Positions 62,501 through 64,000 of a DNA stretch of 64,000 nucleotides are shown here, in pieces. Under the pieces are notes generated by a model. That model saw only the letters and a list, made by a program, of their open reading frames with translations. It made no database searches and had not been told where the DNA came from. The stretch's first letter is position 1. The number at the start of each line of letters is the position of its first letter. Source of the DNA: Struthidea cinerea (taxonomy: Eukaryota > Chordata > Aves > Passeriformes > Corcoracidae); contig VZTI01002590.1 of the NCBI GenBank assembly GCA_013397865.1, forward strand, positions 1 to 64,000. The letters are read 5' to 3'. A program made the translations under genes and the position numbers.

Positions 62501-62860
62501 GTGTTGTGGTTTTGGTATATTGCTGGATCTCTCTGCTAAATCAAAATCTTATGTAACATCAAAAGCCTTCAAGTGAGTAAATTTGGTATTAAAACATTAA
62601 ACCGTCTTCATGTGGAATATGCAAAAGAATCCAGTCAGAGAGTATTGGAATCTTGACAACTCTGCAAAGGCATATGCCTTGAGGGACAATAGACAGTGGC
62701 CTTTCAAAGTAAACAAGCAAATTAAAAACATTATAAATCACTCTCTCTTAAAGACAAATTTCTTGAAAGAGCACCAGAAACAAATTATCCTTTTCCTGGC
62801 ACAATACACCATGATAGAAGGGAAGAAACCTGACAGAGGGAACACTTAGGTACAGTAAGG
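59524..62860. other. AT-rich non-coding stretch
   Basis: No gene is recognised. A T22 run lies at 60590-60611. The part at about 62030-62470 is GC-richer and could be a very old repeat, but I recognise no family. Open frames at 62102-62314 (minus) and 62610-62849 (plus) show no domain. Confidence 0.5.
60590..60611. repeat. T22 homopolymer
   Basis: An uninterrupted run of 22 T, the longest homopolymer in the window; its length will vary between reads and individuals. Confidence 0.95.
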
Positions 62861-63484
62861 TGGATTGAGAACAGCCCTGAGGAGAAGGACTTGAGGGCGT
62901 TGCTGAACAAGAAGCTCAGCATGACCCAGCAACGTGCGCTCACAGCCCAGAAGCTAACTGTGTCCTGGGCTGCATCAAAAGCAGTGTGGCCAGAAGGCTG
63001 ATGGAGGTGATTCTATCCAGCTACTCCACTCTCCGTATAGGTGAGAACCCACCTGTAGCACTGGGTCAACTCCAGGGTCCCCAGCATTAAAAGGACAGGG
63101 ACCCGCTGGAAAAATTCCAGAGGAGGCCTCAAAGATGGTCAGAGTGTTGGAGCACCTCTTCTATGGAGACAGGCTGAGAGAGTTGGGGCTGTTCAGCCTG
63201 GACAAGAGAAGGCTCTGGGGACACCTTATAGCATCTGCCACTACCTAAAGGGAGCCTACAAGAAAGAGGGAGCAGAACATGTTACAAGGGTGTGTAGTGA
63301 TAGGACAGGATAGGCTTCAATCTGAAAGAGTGTACATTTAGATTAAATATAAGGAGGAAAATATTTACTGCAAGGGTGGAAAGGTACTGGAAAGGATTGT
63401 AAAGCATCATGGTGGGGCTGGATTGACAATTGAACCTGATGATCTTAAAATTCTCTTCCAAGCTTAACGATTCTATGATTCTGT
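62861..63484 (+). mobile_element. CR1 LINE fragment, longest copy in the window
   Basis: Forward CR1 sequence starts within the end of ORF2: 'GAACAGCCCTGAGGAGAAGG', 'CATGACCCAGCAACGTGCGC', 'CCTGGGCTGCATCAAAAGCA', 'GTGTGGCCAGAAGGCTGATG'. It continues through 'GGAGCACCTCTTCTATGGAG', 'GGGGCTGTTCAGCCTGGACA', 'AGAAGGCTCTGGGGACACCT' and 'GATAGGACAGGATAGGC' to the tail 'TTCCAAGCTTAACGATTC' and ATTCTGTG. At about 620 bp it still contains the last ~90 codons of the reverse-transcriptase ORF, broken by stops and indels, so it is a dead copy. A second CR1 tail follows directly. Confidence 0.93.
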
Positions 63485-63526
63485 GATCTTTGAGGTCCCC
63501 TCCAACCCAAACCTTTCTATGATTCT
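63485..63526 (+). mobile_element. second CR1 3' tail in tandem
   Basis: Directly after the tail of the longer copy comes 'ATCTTTGAGGTCCCCTCCAA' then 'CCCAAACCTTTCTATGATTC', which is again the last ~42 bp of a CR1 element. It is not a copy of the first tail: the first has 'TTCCAAGCTTAACG' where this has 'TCCAACCCAAACC', so it belongs to a different subfamily or insertion. Confidence 0.85.
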
Positions 63527-64000
63527 AAAGTGGGTGAAAGGCACACTAAATTTTGCCAGTATATCCAAGTAAGGGATGTAGGTGCCTCTATTCAGACTAT
63601 TTCAGTCTCCCAGACTCACAAGTTTAACGAAACTTGAGCTTCTAGATATGGTGAACAATAGAACTTAAAAACAGGAACTCCATGTGTTTCACATAACACT
63701 AGCTTCTACTCTACTGTGTAGGCGAGTGGGAAAAAAATTACCAACATTTTGTCCAAAATACTTGAGTGTTTCTCACTCTATTCAGAGTAGACATGCTAAC
63801 TGAAAGAGGAAAAAGGCTATACTAACTTGAAAGGATAAATTTTGAGAAGGTAATCAGAACCAAATAGTTTAATATGATCTAGGCAGCCTTCTCACAGTTT
63901 TAAGTTTTAGTGTGTCTAAACTATTTTGTTTAAAGCTAAAAGACACAAACAAAACCTGAAGTAAAAAAAAAGAATAAAGATGCATATCTTATTTAAAAAA
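63527..64000. other. AT-rich non-coding end of the window
   Basis: I see nothing recognisable here. A-runs (63964-63971 and at the very end) are present. Confidence 0.55.

Overview
The window looks like nuclear DNA from a bird, most likely a passerine, and it is almost entirely non-coding. This rests on repeats, not genes. At least eleven separate stretches match the avian CR1 LINE 3' region, including its terminal ATTCTATG-type tail or the reverse complement of that tail. A SINE at 13.5-13.7 kb joins a tRNA-Ile-like head to a CR1-type tail, the architecture I know from passerine TguSINE1. A solo LTR with a perfect 5-bp target-site duplication lies at 21.7-22.3 kb, and a degraded ERVL-type LTR lies at 32.4-32.6 kb. 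There is no bacterial-style gene organisation, and the long open frames are few, AT-rich and consistent with chance.

Layout. 0-12.9 kb: AT-rich anonymous DNA with two CR1 tails (3.1-3.4 and 10.0 kb) and one clearly GC-richer block (6.4-7.2 kb). 12.9-13.7 kb: a minus-strand coding-like remnant with a frameshift, then the SINE. 19.2-22.5 kb: an LTR-rich patch with two minus-strand LTR-like segments, a small CR1 tail, the plus-strand solo LTR and another CR1 tail. 22.5-30.4 kb: no recognisable repeat. 30.4-34.9 kb: CR1 (-), ERVL LTR fragment, CR1 (+). 34.9-43.9 kb: again no recognisable CR1 or LTR. It does hold a short CpG-retaining segment open in one frame on each strand (37.7 kb), a conserved-looking segment (39.6 kb), and a possible TATA box plus signal-peptide-like first exon (43.0-43.3 kb). 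43.9-64 kb: CR1 copies in both orientations at 43.9, 48.3, 53.5, 56.3, 57.1, 59.3 and 62.9 kb; the last ends in two CR1 tails in a row.

No complete protein-coding gene, tRNA gene, rRNA, CRISPR array or operon can be supported. The window is best read as intergenic or intronic DNA of a gene-poor region. Family names come from remembered consensus features, since no database search was possible; repeat boundaries are good to about 5-20 bp unless a target-site duplication fixes them. I found no convincing undescribed system. The leads most worth checking are the three small coding-like segments (12.9, 37.7 and 43.2 kb) and the SINE.
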